A program made the translations under genes and the position numbers. From contig PUQB01000089.1 of NCBI GenBank assembly GCA_003024785.1, forward strand, positions 124,001 through 188,000: a DNA stretch of 64,000 nt, given 5' to 3'. Origin of the DNA: Selaginella tamariscina (Eukaryota; Streptophyta; Lycopodiopsida; Selaginellales; Selaginellaceae). Below the pieces are notes generated by a model. It saw only the letters and a list, made by a program, of their open reading frames with translations. It searched no databases and was not told the DNA's origin. Positions 39,181 through 50,964 of this stretch are shown one piece after another (the stretch's first letter is position 1; each line of letters opens with the position of its first letter).

Positions 39181-39840
39181 TTAAACGTGCAACACTCGAG
39201 AAAAATGGGAAGCTAAGTCGTAGCGAATTTTCTTGCGGGCCTGAGACGATTCTGAAGATGGTAATTCGCTCTTTCGTCCTGCTTATCCTGAAATTTCTCC
39301 TACTTTTTACTAAAAAATCCTCATAGAATGTCTCTCGTGTAAAATCCTCTACCTCTCTTGCAAAGTGACACCTTTGGAGGCTTCCCATAAGGGCTCTTCC
39401 CATAAGCTTATAACAGTAGGATTTCGCCAGTAACCCCAGTTAACTAGGTTTTCAATGTCCTCGCCACATCCTACGTCATAAGCAATGAGAATGACGGAAA
39501 ACAGACCTTTTCTAACAAAGGCTTTGTAATGAAGATGAAACAGCGGCCGCAAGGTTCTGTAAAATGCCAATCACCACGACGAGTCATTGATATTTTAGCA
39601 AGATCGTCTAGATCATCGAGAACAAGACGTCCACCGTATCTTGATGGTTTATGCATCTCTTCATCTTTTTTTGTAGACGTTCTGCCGCGTTTGTTTGTCT
39701 TTGCATAATACTACCACCTTGCCGCAATCCCATTAAGAACTTGTGCCACTGCCATGAACTTCTCCATCTTGGCTGCCTTGTTTGTTACCACACACATTGA
39801 GAACTTTTCTGGCTTCATCCTTATCTCTGTCAGACCTAAT
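39181..39840 (-). pseudogene. Family B copy 1: degenerate helicase C-lobe-like gene
   Basis: The start region (MKPEKFSMCVVTNKAAKMEK, then FMAVAQVLNG) is nearly identical to copy B2. It is soon broken by frame changes and resumes in other frames with VILIAYDVGCGEDIENLVNW and NPTVISLWEEP, ending LPSSESSQARKKIRYDLAS. A splice acceptor TTAG just before the first exon on the minus strand suggests at least one upstream exon. See B2 for the domain argument. Numerous frame changes and a missing central part indicate true decay beyond homopolymer errors. It is divergent from A2, whose transcript begins about 1.6 kb away. Confidence 0.5.
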
Positions 39841-41400
39841 TAATAAAGGTTCTACATATTTAAAATCTAATTTTGTAATAACTAGGTGTATGTGTGTGTA
39901 ATTTAATATTTTTTGAAAATAAATAAAAATTCAAGATGTATAGTATTACTTTCACTTATTACATTATTAAATTATTATTCAACTTATTTTGTAAGTAACT
40001 CAATAAGTAAATTTCTCTTTCTACCTAGATATTAGGAAGATCAAGAGGTTATATGTGTGTGTTTGTGTGTTTCGTTTATGTGAAATAATTATCAATTTAA
40101 CAAAGCAATTTAAAGACGTTAGGAAAATAACTCAAGTTTCAAGGTCAAGATTATAATTTCCCTTTCTTTTATTTTTATTTATTCATTTATGTATCTATAT
40201 TATAAAGATACATACGTATATGTACGTGTATATACAGAAGGAACTTCACTATAAATATAATATAGCTTTTACATGTTTTAATGTGTGTGACAGTGTGTCA
40301 ACAAGCACACGCTTGCGCACGCACGCGCGCACAGCGTTTCCTTCGATCTAGATATATTGTTAAACATATATTCTATTGATTAAGAGAAAATTACATATGC
40401 ACTTCTCAGATTTTCTTATTTACATATATATTATATGAAACCTTAAAGTTATATTTTTATTCAAATATTAGAACTGCATACACTTCAATAAAATTTATTT
40501 CTAAAAAATATATAAAATTCTTTTATTAATTTGTAATCAAGTAAACATATATATTACAATATAATATAGTTATTTAAAAGATTATTATTATTTTCTTTCA
40601 TTTCAATTTATTATAAATTAACCATATATATTTATTATTTTAAAAATAATTTTCTATATATTAAATATATATACTTAATTAATATCATTCTATTTCATTA
40701 AAAATTCCAACACAATTAAATAAATAACCAGAATATTTTATTAAATTTTAAATAAAGTGACTAATATTTGGACTTGATTAAATAAAATATTTATATTAAA
40801 CATTTTACAAATAAATTTTGGAAAATAATTTTGTTTTCATTTTTATAATGGTAATCTTAAATGTTAATGCTATATTTAAAATTATGGTGAACTGACTTTT
40901 TATATTTTAATTTATTATGTTTTAAAGAAAAATTTTAAATCTTTAAAACAAAGAAACACAGTTTTAAAAAATTTGAGGATATTTATGTAAATATGGAACT
41001 TCGTGGTTCTATATGTAATGTTTCCTAGTGTTAAATATCATATGTATCATAATAAAACCAAGTTTTAAATTCAGATTCGATAGTATTTATATATAATAAT
41101 AATATGACATAAAGATATTAATTTAATAATAAAAAAAAGTCACCATATATATACGAAAATCAATTCAAACTTGGTTGGTCAACTATATGCAAATGATGAA
41201 TATGAACTAGGAAATGTAAAGACCACATGTATAGGTACACAATACACAGGTAGAGTCATTTTGTTATCAGGTTAATCCATATGATTATTTTTTATTCATG
41301 TATACGTATATATGTCTGTGCGAGAGAGACACCTTCAAATAAGTAGAGGTTATTATGTTTATGCCATTGCTCTTACTGTTAAAAAATGTAGTCTATTTAT
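39841..41400. repeat. Shared intergenic segment between B1 and A2
   Basis: The left part matches the flank of B2 (55640-57400): GAAGGAACTTCACTATA, TAGCTTTTACATGTTTT versus TAGCTTTGCATGTTTTAC, a GCGCGCAC-rich microsatellite, and ATATATTATAT.GAAACCTTA versus the same with changes. The right part (40640-41290) matches 8290-9060. No gene lies inside. It separates divergent genes and probably contains both promoters. Confidence 0.6.
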
Positions 41401-41429
41401 TTGGATTACAAATTTGTTCAGAACCGCCC

Positions 41430-42550
41430 ACGTTTTCTAGTTGAGGCCGTAGGATCATTGCGGCCGTGAGAAACAGGATCTCCAACGATTATGTTAGGTG
41501 TTTTTCTGGATTGTTACATCAGCTGCTTTCTTACAAACCTGTAAAAGCTTCGTAATCTCCCAATGATGATAATGGAAAATCATTTTTAATTACATTGCTT
41601 AAGTAAGAGATTTGCCCCACAGTTGCGCATTCTTTCTCACTCTGCCACTGCCGCCTTCTTCACACATGAGAAGTTCATCTGGACGGTGTCCGCCAGCTCC
41701 TAGTCAGCCCCGAACAAGTAGAAAACAGGTAACTTCAATCTCTCGTATAAAAGTGTGTGTCATATTGTACTTGTTTACTTCTCTTTTACTTTGGCGTTTT
41801 ACAGATTGGTGAATCTCTCTCTTAACTTATTAGGAATGGGATCACGCGATTCGAATGCGTCCAGTTCTTTAGAAGAGGACGAGGTGAAACGCAGTGAGGA
41901 AGAAGAAGTTTCTGATTGGACATGGCCGTTCAAGTGACGGTGTTTTCGGAGTGAGTGAGAAGCATGCTTTGAAGATTATTAATACATATACACAAATAGA
42001 TTACAAGGATGAAGCTGCTGCACAGGTAGCTGGATTTGAGGTTGCAGGAGGAACTATCAATGTTCCCAGAGTGTGTGGTGCATGGGGTAGTGCCTTCATT
42101 ATAATGGAAAGACTTTACGATGCAGAGGGAGCTTACTTTAGAGGTTATCGTGAGGTTTTGAACGATGCAGGTTATGAGTTGAATCAAGTGATAAGAGAGC
42201 TCGGCAAGTTATTTGCAGAAATGTTCTTCATCAAAGGGTATGACTTTAACAATGTGGAGTTGATTCGTTGTAGTGCAGGACTTTATGAGATGTTTCTCCT
42301 GAACAAGTGGCGAGGGACATCCGCAAGTCGATTTGGGATCTACATGAAAATCAGTTGCTTCCACGACCAGGTACAAGTCATGTTTCACAGCTGATCGTCT
42401 TGGGGTAAGTGAATCTGAAACTGATGAAGGCTACGATGACACATCTGATGCCGATGGAAGTGAGAGCAAGAAGAGGCGAATTGATTTGAAGAGAATATCT
42501 GCTTATTTCGTTGTTTCTTATGTGCTACTGTTTTAAAGCAGCTGAGACAC
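41430..42550 (+). pseudogene. Family A copy 2: kinase-fold-like gene with internal deletions
   Basis: The 5' UTR repeats copy 1 (TTGAGGCCGTAGGATCATTG; AGCTTCGTAATCTCCCAATG) and has the matching intron 41729-41833. Start ATG is 41836 (MGSRDSNASSSLEED). Relative to A1, an 11-bp deletion near 41912 shifts the frame before GHGRSSDGVFGVSEKHALKI, about 36 bp carrying the LIDFSYC segment is missing near 42287, and a further block is missing before the tail near 42380. The middle is otherwise well kept (KVPRV-like NVPRVCGAW, FIIMERLYDAE, RELGKLFAEMFFIKG). The tail reads TADRLGVSESETDEGYDDTS, then DADGSESKKRRIDLK, acidic and ending in a basic patch like a nuclear signal. The loss of the metal-binding segment would make it inactive as a kinase. 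Function unknown. Confidence 0.55.
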
Positions 42551-42639
42551 TTATATAAATTGCTCCCTTTTATGTTCGGGAATATACTGCATATATTTGT
42601 CACTACGGCATATTCACCAAATATTCCTATTTGGAAAAA

Positions 42640-45600
42640 ATAAATATATAAAGATGAATATATATGTTAAAACACATGTCATTTTTGGAGGGGTTTTATG
42701 CAAAAACCAGGAAATAATTAATTAAATTGTTAAAAATACTCAAAGCATGACATCGTGTGTGACTGAAAGAGGGTACGAAATGCGTACAAATATACATATG
42801 AAGAAACAATGCCATGTTGTGTATTTGCTTACACCCAATAATTATTGTCATAGTACGTTTACATACGCTTGTATGTGTGCGTGTGAGAGAGAGAGCACCA
42901 CACAAAACCCTCTCCATTTGTATGTCTCCGTATGTATACAAATTGATATATACGATTAGACTATATAAATTGTATATACTCAGTGTGCATTTTTCGAATT
43001 CAAATTGAGTCAATAAGTCAACCCGAGCTAGCTGAGGTTAAGTGCGATATCGTAATTAACTATTGTTTGATTAACCTTTAAATATGGGTTGCATTCTCTT
43101 TTATTAACTATGATGCAGCGATTGTAATTAACCATTGTTTGATTGTTTGACCAGTATGGATTAACCTTTAAAATTAATATTTGTCCGCTGCTGAATTCTC
43201 TTTATTTAGCTTGACATCAGCGATGTGTTATAACTAATATTGCTTCATTTTTAGGTTCGTGACAACAATAGAAAAAAAGAAAAAAATTAATGCGTCTACC
43301 ATAGGCGTGTCCATACATACATACATGTGCGATGTGAATCTATACATATACTATATACATTGTTATACGATTCTTTAATAAATATATGGTATACGAGGTA
43401 GGTATATTTGTTACAATATACTAATTATAAATTAGCTTATAGTAATAAAAATAGTTTAGAATAAATAAACATGAAGAATAATATATATCTTTAAAGCACA
43501 TGTGATTAATATGGATAAAGTAAGGTTAAATGTTATTGTCTTTAGAACTTAAATCTATTACCACTTAAAGTGTAAAACATAAAAGTGGAATGAAATTCTT
43601 AAGATTTAATTAGCATAAATTCAAAAGTTAATGTATAAAATGATTGAATAGTTGAATATTTAATTCTGAACATTTTTGATCAAAAAAGGTATAAAATAAA
43701 TAATTAAAAATAGAATAATTTTTTCATAAAATCATATAGATGACAGATTGCTTAATGTTATGGTTTTCTACATACAAAATCATTAAATAACTATATATAG
43801 AGATTATATTTTGATGTACAAAACATGTCATAAAATGTATAGTTTTCTCTAAGGAAACTAATTAAAAATTATGTTAAAAAGGATGTATTAAAAACATTAC
43901 AAAAATTTAATAGTCACTCTATCCTTAAGAAAAATTTGTTTGGTAACCGTCTGTGTGACCATGGTTTTTAAGAAAATTAAAATCAGTCATAAAATCATAT
44001 TTAAATTTAATCGACAAGTTAAATTAATCAATATAAAATTGTATGTTTAGTATTGATCATTATTCGAATTTAATCTATTGTATCTTTCTTGTTAATATAA
44101 TAAAAAATCAATCTTATTTGATAATAAACAAGATTGGTTATGTTTAATAAAATTACCCTTTTTAATTCATCTTTTAGATTTTTAAATGTTCATATTCAAC
44201 AATTTTTTTTTAAATGACTCAACTATTATGACGATGCTTGACATTCTCTATGAAAATGATTAACCTTATTATAATTAAAATTTTGTTTGCGGATTGTAAA
44301 AGAAATAGACTTTGACGCTAGGCGTTTGGCCTTTTGCAGTGGTGGTAAGGCTAATAATTTTTAAGATTTGATGAGCTTTATTAATGTATTTAGAAACCTT
44401 GAAATGCTAGCAAAGGGACTTGCATTTTAAATTGATGTAACTAAGTCGATTATTTATTAAAACTTTTGTACATAAATGTTGGAGAATAACTTTATGATTT
44501 AGGTTTTAATTTATCACCTTTATTATAAAGTTCCATTACTATATTTAGGGAATGTAAACTTAAGGAATGCTTTCTAAGCTTGTGAATGGATTATCAAACA
44601 AAATTATTCATTATTCAAACAAATAAACATCCTATTGGGTTTTCTTGAAGTCCTGGTTTATATATTGCCAAATTAATACACAATTATTTAATATATATTT
44701 TTGATTTTTTTTTTCATGCAACTTTAATTATTTTAATATCCATGTTCATCAATGGTTGTGTGGGCTAGCTAATTTACAAGTATTATTTATAGTTTAACAT
44801 GGATGAGGTAACTAGAGCAAGATTTTAATTACTATATTTAGGGAATGTAAACTTAAGGAATGCTTTCTAAGCTTGTGAATGGATTATCAAACAAAAAGAG
44901 TTAACTAATTCTTTAGAATTCTTAAGGGCATAATCTCGCCAACGTTAAGGTAGGTTACCCCGAAGGTGGGACATACTCCTATAGTTTAAAAGTTGAGCAA
45001 TGCAATAAAGGGTTATATTTCGATAACACAAACTTAACTTGCACTAGTAAAAGAATAATAAATTCTCTTTTGAATTTAGGAACTCTTATGTATGTACTCT
45101 TTACTTGTGTAATGAAATGCCAACTAGTGTTAGTAAGTATATTTACCTTAATATAACCCTAAATCTACCCGGGTTAAAAGCTACTAGAAAACCTAAATGG
45201 AACATTAAAATCGGAATATTTTTTAGATAAAAGTGCTAGTTTCACATAAAGTTTTTTTTTTTTTTTGTAATACTTAATGACACTTGGCCAAATCATTATT
45301 AAATATCCAAGTGTACTATGTGAATTTGTTTCTTTTACACTTAAAGGTTGATTAATATAAATCGATAGATAACAATAGTCAAATTCAAAAATAAAAAGTA
45401 AAGTTATAATTAAAATTATGACATACAGAGTATGTGTTTAAACTCTTAAATGAACATGTTTGGTGTATCCAAAACACACACTCAATCAATTATAGCAAAG
45501 GTTATTAATATTAATGATACATCCAAATTAGATATTGGAAGGTTAAATTAGACTTAATTGTTTTGAATATGGAATTTAATTTCATGTAGGGTATAGAATG
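42640..45600. other. AT-rich spacer with local direct repeats, no genes
   Basis: No recognisable coding content. A 66-bp near-perfect direct repeat occurs at about 44536-44602 and 44829-44895 (ACTATATTTAGGGAATGTAA; GGAATGCTTTCTAAGCTTGT). Around 43040-43180 the phrase GTAATTAAC.ATTGTTTGATT also occurs twice. Confidence 0.6.
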
Positions 45601-45614
45601 ATTTCATAAATATG

Positions 45615-46000
45615 TGTCACGACCTTGTGCAAAGGGCAAAACCTTTAGAACAAGGGTGGAACCTTGAAAGGAGGAGATTGTATTCAAGAAAGATATGAAT
45701 ACAAAATGAAACACAAGGCCGAAGACTGGTGTTGAATGATTCTAAGAAACTTGGAACTGGAACCCTGTTTATATATCTGAGGTCCTGAGGATTGTATGGT
45801 CCACAACTGGTCTGGAATGTGTGATCCACAGCTGGTCTGGAATGTGTGGTCCACAACTGGTCTGGAACATGCGTATGAATATACACCTTGTTGTTGATGG
45901 TGTAGTTCCGTATGGTCCGTGGTTAACACATGTGTGTGTTAGCCAAAAGGTCTCGGGTTCAAGTCATGTGAAAGGCAAAAAATGACCCATGATCTTCACA
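45615..46000 (-). repeat. 3' LTR of the Ty3/gypsy element
   Basis: 386 bp, TG...CA ends. It differs from the other LTR by scattered changes and an indel region near 45905-45925. It contains three near-tandem GGTCCACAACTGGTCTGGAA-type words, and near its end the tRNA-B-box-like GGTCTCGGGTTCAAGTC. Confidence 0.93.
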
Positions 46001-46016
46001 TTATTCCCCCCTTTGA
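46001..46016 (-). promoter_or_regulatory. Polypurine tract of the Ty3/gypsy element
   Basis: On the minus strand the bases just before the 3' LTR read CATCAAAGGGGGGAATAA, a purine run in the position of the plus-strand DNA primer. Confidence 0.7.
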
Positions 46017-46650
46017 TGGTTGGCGGAAGCTTGAGAGAGTTGGTAGTCCAGCTTGTCACATGGACGTGTGGTTCTCTCTGATGCGAAATGGCCCCAAGCA
46101 TTGATAGTCCAGCTTGTCACAGGGACGTGTGGTTGGCCAATGACGCCGGAGGAGCCACAGTCCAGCTTGTCACAGGGACGAGAGAACCACACGTCCCTGT
46201 GACAAGCTTTGATGGTTGGCGGAAGCTTGAGAGAGTTGATAGTCCAGCTTGTCACAGGGACGTGTGGGTTCTCTCTGATGCGAAATGGCCCCAAGCATTG
46301 ATAGTCCAGCTTGTCACAGGGAACCACACGTCCCTGTGACAAGCTTTGATGGTTGGCGGAAGCTTGAGAGAGTTGATAGTCCAGCTTGTCACAGGGACGT
46401 GTGGTTCTCTCTGATGCGAAATGGCCCCAAGCATTGATAGTCCAGCTTGTCACAGGGATGTGTGGTTGGCCAATGATGCCGGAGGAGCCGCACTTGGTCA
46501 CCAATTGTGAATGTTGATAGTCCAGCTTGTCACAGGGACGTGTGGTTCTCTGATGCGAAATGGCCCAAGCATTGATAGTCCAGCTTATCACAGGGACGTG
46601 TGGTTGGCCAATGACACCGGAGGAGCCACACTTGGTCACCAATTGTGAAT
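46017..46650 (-). repeat. Scrambled tandem and inverted repeats of the integrase GPY/F region
   Basis: The phrase AGCTTGTCACAGGGACGTGT or a close variant occurs at least nine times directly and twice inverted. On the minus strand each unit encodes TTRPCDKLDYQ followed by either CLGPFRIRE or NSLKLPPTIK. These are the conserved GPY/F-type motif and the segment that normally follows it at the end of Ty3 integrases. An inverted pair at about 46180-46270 can form a long hairpin. Confidence 0.85.
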
Positions 46651-47806
46651 GTTGGAGGAGAGGAACGGGAACGACCAGCAGCTTGTTGTTGCAAATCCCG
46701 AGCGCATTGAAGATGATGCTGCACTTCTTCATGGAACGATCAGCAGCTTGTTGTTGCAAATCCCGAGCGCGTTGAAGATAATGCTGCACTTCTTCATGGA
46801 CCTGTCGGAGATGCTCAACACGATTATCGGCAGTAGTGGTGAGGCTAGGAACCACGGGCAAGCTGTAGGACCAGTCGGAGATGCTCAACACGATCATTGG
46901 CAACAGTGGTGAGGCCAGGAACCACGGGCAAGCTATAGGACCAGCGAGGATGAACACCAGAGAACGCGAAAAATGGCGACACACCTATGGATGAGTGTGC
47001 TGTGTTGTTGTACGCGAACTCGGCAGCAGAAGGAGATCGACCCAATCATCTTGCAGATGAGAAATGAAACACCGGAGATATTGTTCCAGAGTCTGAATTG
47101 TGCGCTCCGATTGTCCATCTGTTTCAGGATGATGTGCAGTAGATAGCTTCCCGGTGATACGTAGCCGATCTAGGAATCTCTGCCAGAATGCCGAAGTGAA
47201 CTGGGGACCTCGATCAGTGACAAGTTCATCAGGAAGACCATGAAGGCGGAACACCTCCCGGTACACCAGATCTACAGCATCAGGACCCGAACATGTCTTG
47301 TTGCAGGGAACAAAGTGCGCCATCTTAGAGAACCGATCAACAATGACTAGGACAGCATCAAACCCTCTAGAAGGCGGTAAATCCGTGAGGAAATCCATGG
47401 TGATGGATGACCATGGCCGCTGAGCAATAGGAAGAGGCTGTAGTAGTCCAACCGGTCGATGACGAGGAAGCTTTGTACGCTGGCACGTGTCACAAGATCG
47501 CACAAATCTCTCAACATACACGCGAAGCCGAGGCCACCAGAACACCCGTTGTACCAGCTCGATCGTCTTTCGAATGCCAAAATGTCCTGCAGCTGTGTTG
47601 TCATGGCAGTGTTGGACAGCTCGCAACCTCAGTTCTCCGTCCGGAACATAGATTTGGATGTGGTGGTACAGCAACCCATTATGAAGATGGAAAGCAGCAT
47701 AATCTCGTAGTTGTGACCCTGAAGACAATGGCTGAACTCGTCGAACATGTGCAAGGACATCACGAGCAAACTCGTCTTGAGGGAGATTTTCTCGGATTAG
47801 ATCCAA
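46650..47806 (-). pseudogene. Ty3/gypsy integrase
   Basis: The zinc-binding domain is visible (GHFGIRKTIELVQRVFWWP; SCDTCQR). The catalytic core follows with the first Asp in ITMDFLTDLPPS, the second in LVTDRGPQFTSAFW and the Glu in HHPETDGQSERTIQTLEQYL. The frame breaks near 46990-47040 but continues as AEFAYNNTAHSSIGVSPFF. A duplicated C-terminal stretch (VEHLRQVHEEVQHYLQRARD, repeated) precedes FTIGDQVWLLR and the scrambled repeats. The core looks nearly intact, the tail does not. It would have inserted the element copy into the genome. Confidence 0.93.
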
Positions 47807-47952
47807 AAACGAAGTGTCAACTGAGCAGAAGAACGAGAAAGCGCGTTCACCAACAATGGTCGGAGCTTAGAATGACTTGTTCTTGTTAATCAAATCGAAT
47901 TTAACCTGGTACTGGAGTTAGGTAATTGCGACGAGATAAGGCATTTGCTTTG

Positions 47953-49700
47953 CTATTTAAACGACGGGACATGAATAATCATGTATCGAAACCGGGACAA
48001 AGACTGTGCCCATCGCGCCTGACTCGATTGAGAACTTGTGTTGTTGCCCAGTATGGAGGTTTTGTGATCACAATACACCTTAACCATATGCAAGAAACCT
48101 TCAAGGAATCTGTGCCACTCCTCAAAGGCATCGACGATCGCCAGCAACTCCTTATTGTAGACATCGTAGTTGATCTCAGGTGCAGTGAACTTGCGGGAAT
48201 GGAAAGCAATAGGATGGAGAAGATGATCTGGACCTTCCTGGGATAACACTCCACCAATGGAAGTCAGAGGCATCAGCTTCCACGAAATATGGCTTCGCAG
48301 GGTCAGGATGGATAAGAACAGGTGCCAGGTGAACGCCTTCTTTAGGAACTCGAATGCCTCCTCAGCCTCAAAGGACCAGACAAATGGAACATCCTTGCCA
48401 GTCAACTTCGTCAATGGCAATGCAATCTTGGAGAAATCCCGAATGAAACGTTGATAGAAGTTCGCAAAACCCGAGGAAACATCGAACATCACGAACATTT
48501 GATGGTCTCTCCCACTCCAATACAGTCCGGACTTTTGCAGGATCCATGTGAACACCTTTAACTGAAATGATGTACCCCAGGAACTCGACAGACTACTGAC
48601 TGAAAGAGCACTTCTCCAACTTGGCAAATAAGTGGTGCTTCCGGAGCTCTCCAAGACTAACCGTACATGCCATTCGTGTTCTTCTGGAGTCTTGGAAAAT
48701 ATCAAGGATGTGTTTAGGTACATGATGACAAACAAATCCAAGAAGTCCTGGAAAATATCGTTAGCCATGTGCTGAAAATAGCAGTGCATTTGCGGAGCCG
48801 AACGGCATTACTATGTACTCGAAATGTCTGTAGCGTGTACGGAAAGCTGTTTTCCACTCATCCCCTTCTCGGATTCTGATGAGATTGTACGCTCCTCTTA
48901 AATCGATCTTTGTAAAGTATCGGGCACAGAAAGATGTTCGAGCATGTCAGAGACAAGCGGAAGAGGATACTTGTTTGGAATGGTGACTTATTCAGATCTC
49001 GGATCCCCACGAGCCGGAGACTCCATCCTTCTTAAAACAAAGAATATAGAGCACCAAGCCGGTGATCGCGAATGACGGATAAATTCGGTGACAAGATTCT
49101 CCTCAATGTATTTCCTCAATGTCTCCAACTCTGTTGGTGAGAGACCGAAATGGGACTGGAGGACGCTGCTTACTCAACGAGATCGATAGGATAGTCATAC
49201 TCACGGTGCGGTGGCAAGGCAGAAGCTTTCTTTTTGTCGAAGATATCTGCGAAATCGGCATACTGCTTTGGTAAGGCAGGAGGAACAGAAACATCTTGGT
49301 AGAGCAGGGATAGACTTTGATCGCGAACACGGATGTTGGATATGTCGGCTATCTTTCTTGAACTGCTTCAAGGTGATATGCGAGACTCGAAGTGGAGGAG
49401 GAACTTGAAACAGGATCGGAATCAAAGAGTGTGGCTAGAATTGAAACAGCTGGGAAACTGTTCATGACGTTCTCTCCAACCAGGATCCACCAATTCGATC
49501 CACGGCAAACCAAGGATAATGTAGAGTCTGGAATATAAACAACACTGAAGGAGATGTTGCACACAGCACCGCAAGCAACGACCTCAACGAACTCCGTGTC
49601 ATTTATTACCGCTCCAGATTTGATATCTCGTCCATCAACGACCCGTACAGAACCAGGAGTCTTCAAAGGATGTAGACGGATCCCGTGTGACAGCAAAATT
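47953..49700 (-). pseudogene. Ty3/gypsy protease remnant, reverse transcriptase and RNase H
   Basis: The aspartic protease active site is read as KALVDSGANANFIDKNF at about 49725, just upstream. Reverse transcriptase pieces follow, with NDIFQDFLDLFVIMYL then NTSLIFS near 48720; the usual YLDD is YLNT here, so the enzyme is dead. FANFYQRFIRDFSKIALPLT and the RNase H segment (LHPIAFHSRKFTAPEINYDV; NKELLAIVDAFEEWH) continue to about 48000. Frameshifts separate the protease and the reverse-transcriptase fingers. Confidence 0.9.
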
Positions 49701-49743
49701 CTTGTCGATGAAATTTGCGTTCGCTCCGCTATCCACCAAAGCT

Positions 49744-50805
49744 TTACCAGAGAACTCCACCTCTGGTGTCTTCAGCTGCACCGGAACATGGAACGGCTTG
49801 CACACCTTCGTGGATGGAATGGATCCAAGATGAGGAAGGGAAGATGTTATGAGTGAAGAGCCTTGAGGAACATGAGTTGTTCCACGGCAATCCAGCCGGA
49901 CGGCTCCTATTCGGGCTGGATCTTCTCGTTTCCCAGCACAGCAAGGGCCACTTCACGAGCTTGTTTTGGACGTCGATGACAATTCTCCAACTTGTGGTAC
50001 GGGTCCCCACAGTACAAACAAAGCTTGTACTGAATCCGCTTCTGACGTTCGGTTGGCAAAAGCTTGCCTCGGCGTGATCGCCCTAATTCCATCGGGGATG
50101 GTTCTACTGAGGAAGATGATGAATCAGCAGATGAGGGAACAGGGACTGCAGAAATGGAAGAAGACGGCACCAAGAAGAAAGAAGGATGCCGACGTTCTTG
50201 TTTCCGCTCGATCAACCGGTTGTCACAACGAATTGCCAACTCGATCATGCTGGTGAGGGTTTCCGGAACCGCAAAATTCAGCAACATGTCTTTGACCTCG
50301 TCCTGCAACCCCGACCGGAAAACCTCCTTGAGAGCACGATCTCCCCATGTGACATCACAAGCAAGAAGTTGAAACTTCGATGCGTACTCTGCTACCGACA
50401 TACCCCCTTGGTGAAGCTGACGGAGTTTGGTGATGGCAGCACTCTCACGATCCACGTCACTGAACATCGCCGTGAACCGTTCCACAAACTCGTCAAAATT
50501 CCCAAGGATCGGATCATTGTTCTCCAGCAAGGCTGAGAACCATGAAAGAGCAGAACCAGAAAGCAGCGACCCGATCAATCCAACCTTAATGGGTTCTGCT
50601 GTAGCGCCTCGGCTGCATCACGATCCGCAGACGAACTTGATTGAGAAAACCTCGGAACTTCGATCGGGTACCATCGAACTTTTCGGGCATGCTGATCTTC
50701 GGCTCTGGAGAATTCGCACGCTGTCGGAGCTGATCATTCTCCAGGTGTAGTTGTTTGAGCTGCTGCTGGAGGGCAGCAACTTGCTCATGAAGAGCATGCT
50801 CGGAC
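49744..50805 (-). pseudogene. Ty3/gypsy gag
   Basis: The likely start is ATG 50805, MSEHALHEQVAALQQQLKQL, a coiled-coil-like opening. A retrotransposon-gag capsid domain follows after a frame change near 50580 (SWFSALLENNDPILGNFDEF; ERFTAMFSDVDRES; LKEVFRSGLQDEVKDMLL). It ends with a zinc knuckle CLYCGDPYHKLENC (C-x2-C-x4-H-x4-C). It would package element RNA in virus-like particles. Confidence 0.9.
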
Positions 50806-50964
50806 ATGATGAGTCGAAGAAGAAAAATCAAAAAGAAAAAGAGAAGAAAATCAGAAAAGAAAAAGAAAAAAAAAATCGAAAAGAAAATTGAAAAGAGAGA
50901 AAGAAAGAAAATGGGATCGATGACAAGCGGAAACAGAAGCTTGTCACTACCGAATCATTCAAAC

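Noticed and set aside
47459..50750. Plus-strand frames of 80-138 codons
   Set aside because: They are antisense to the Ty3 gag-pol and show no conserved motif.
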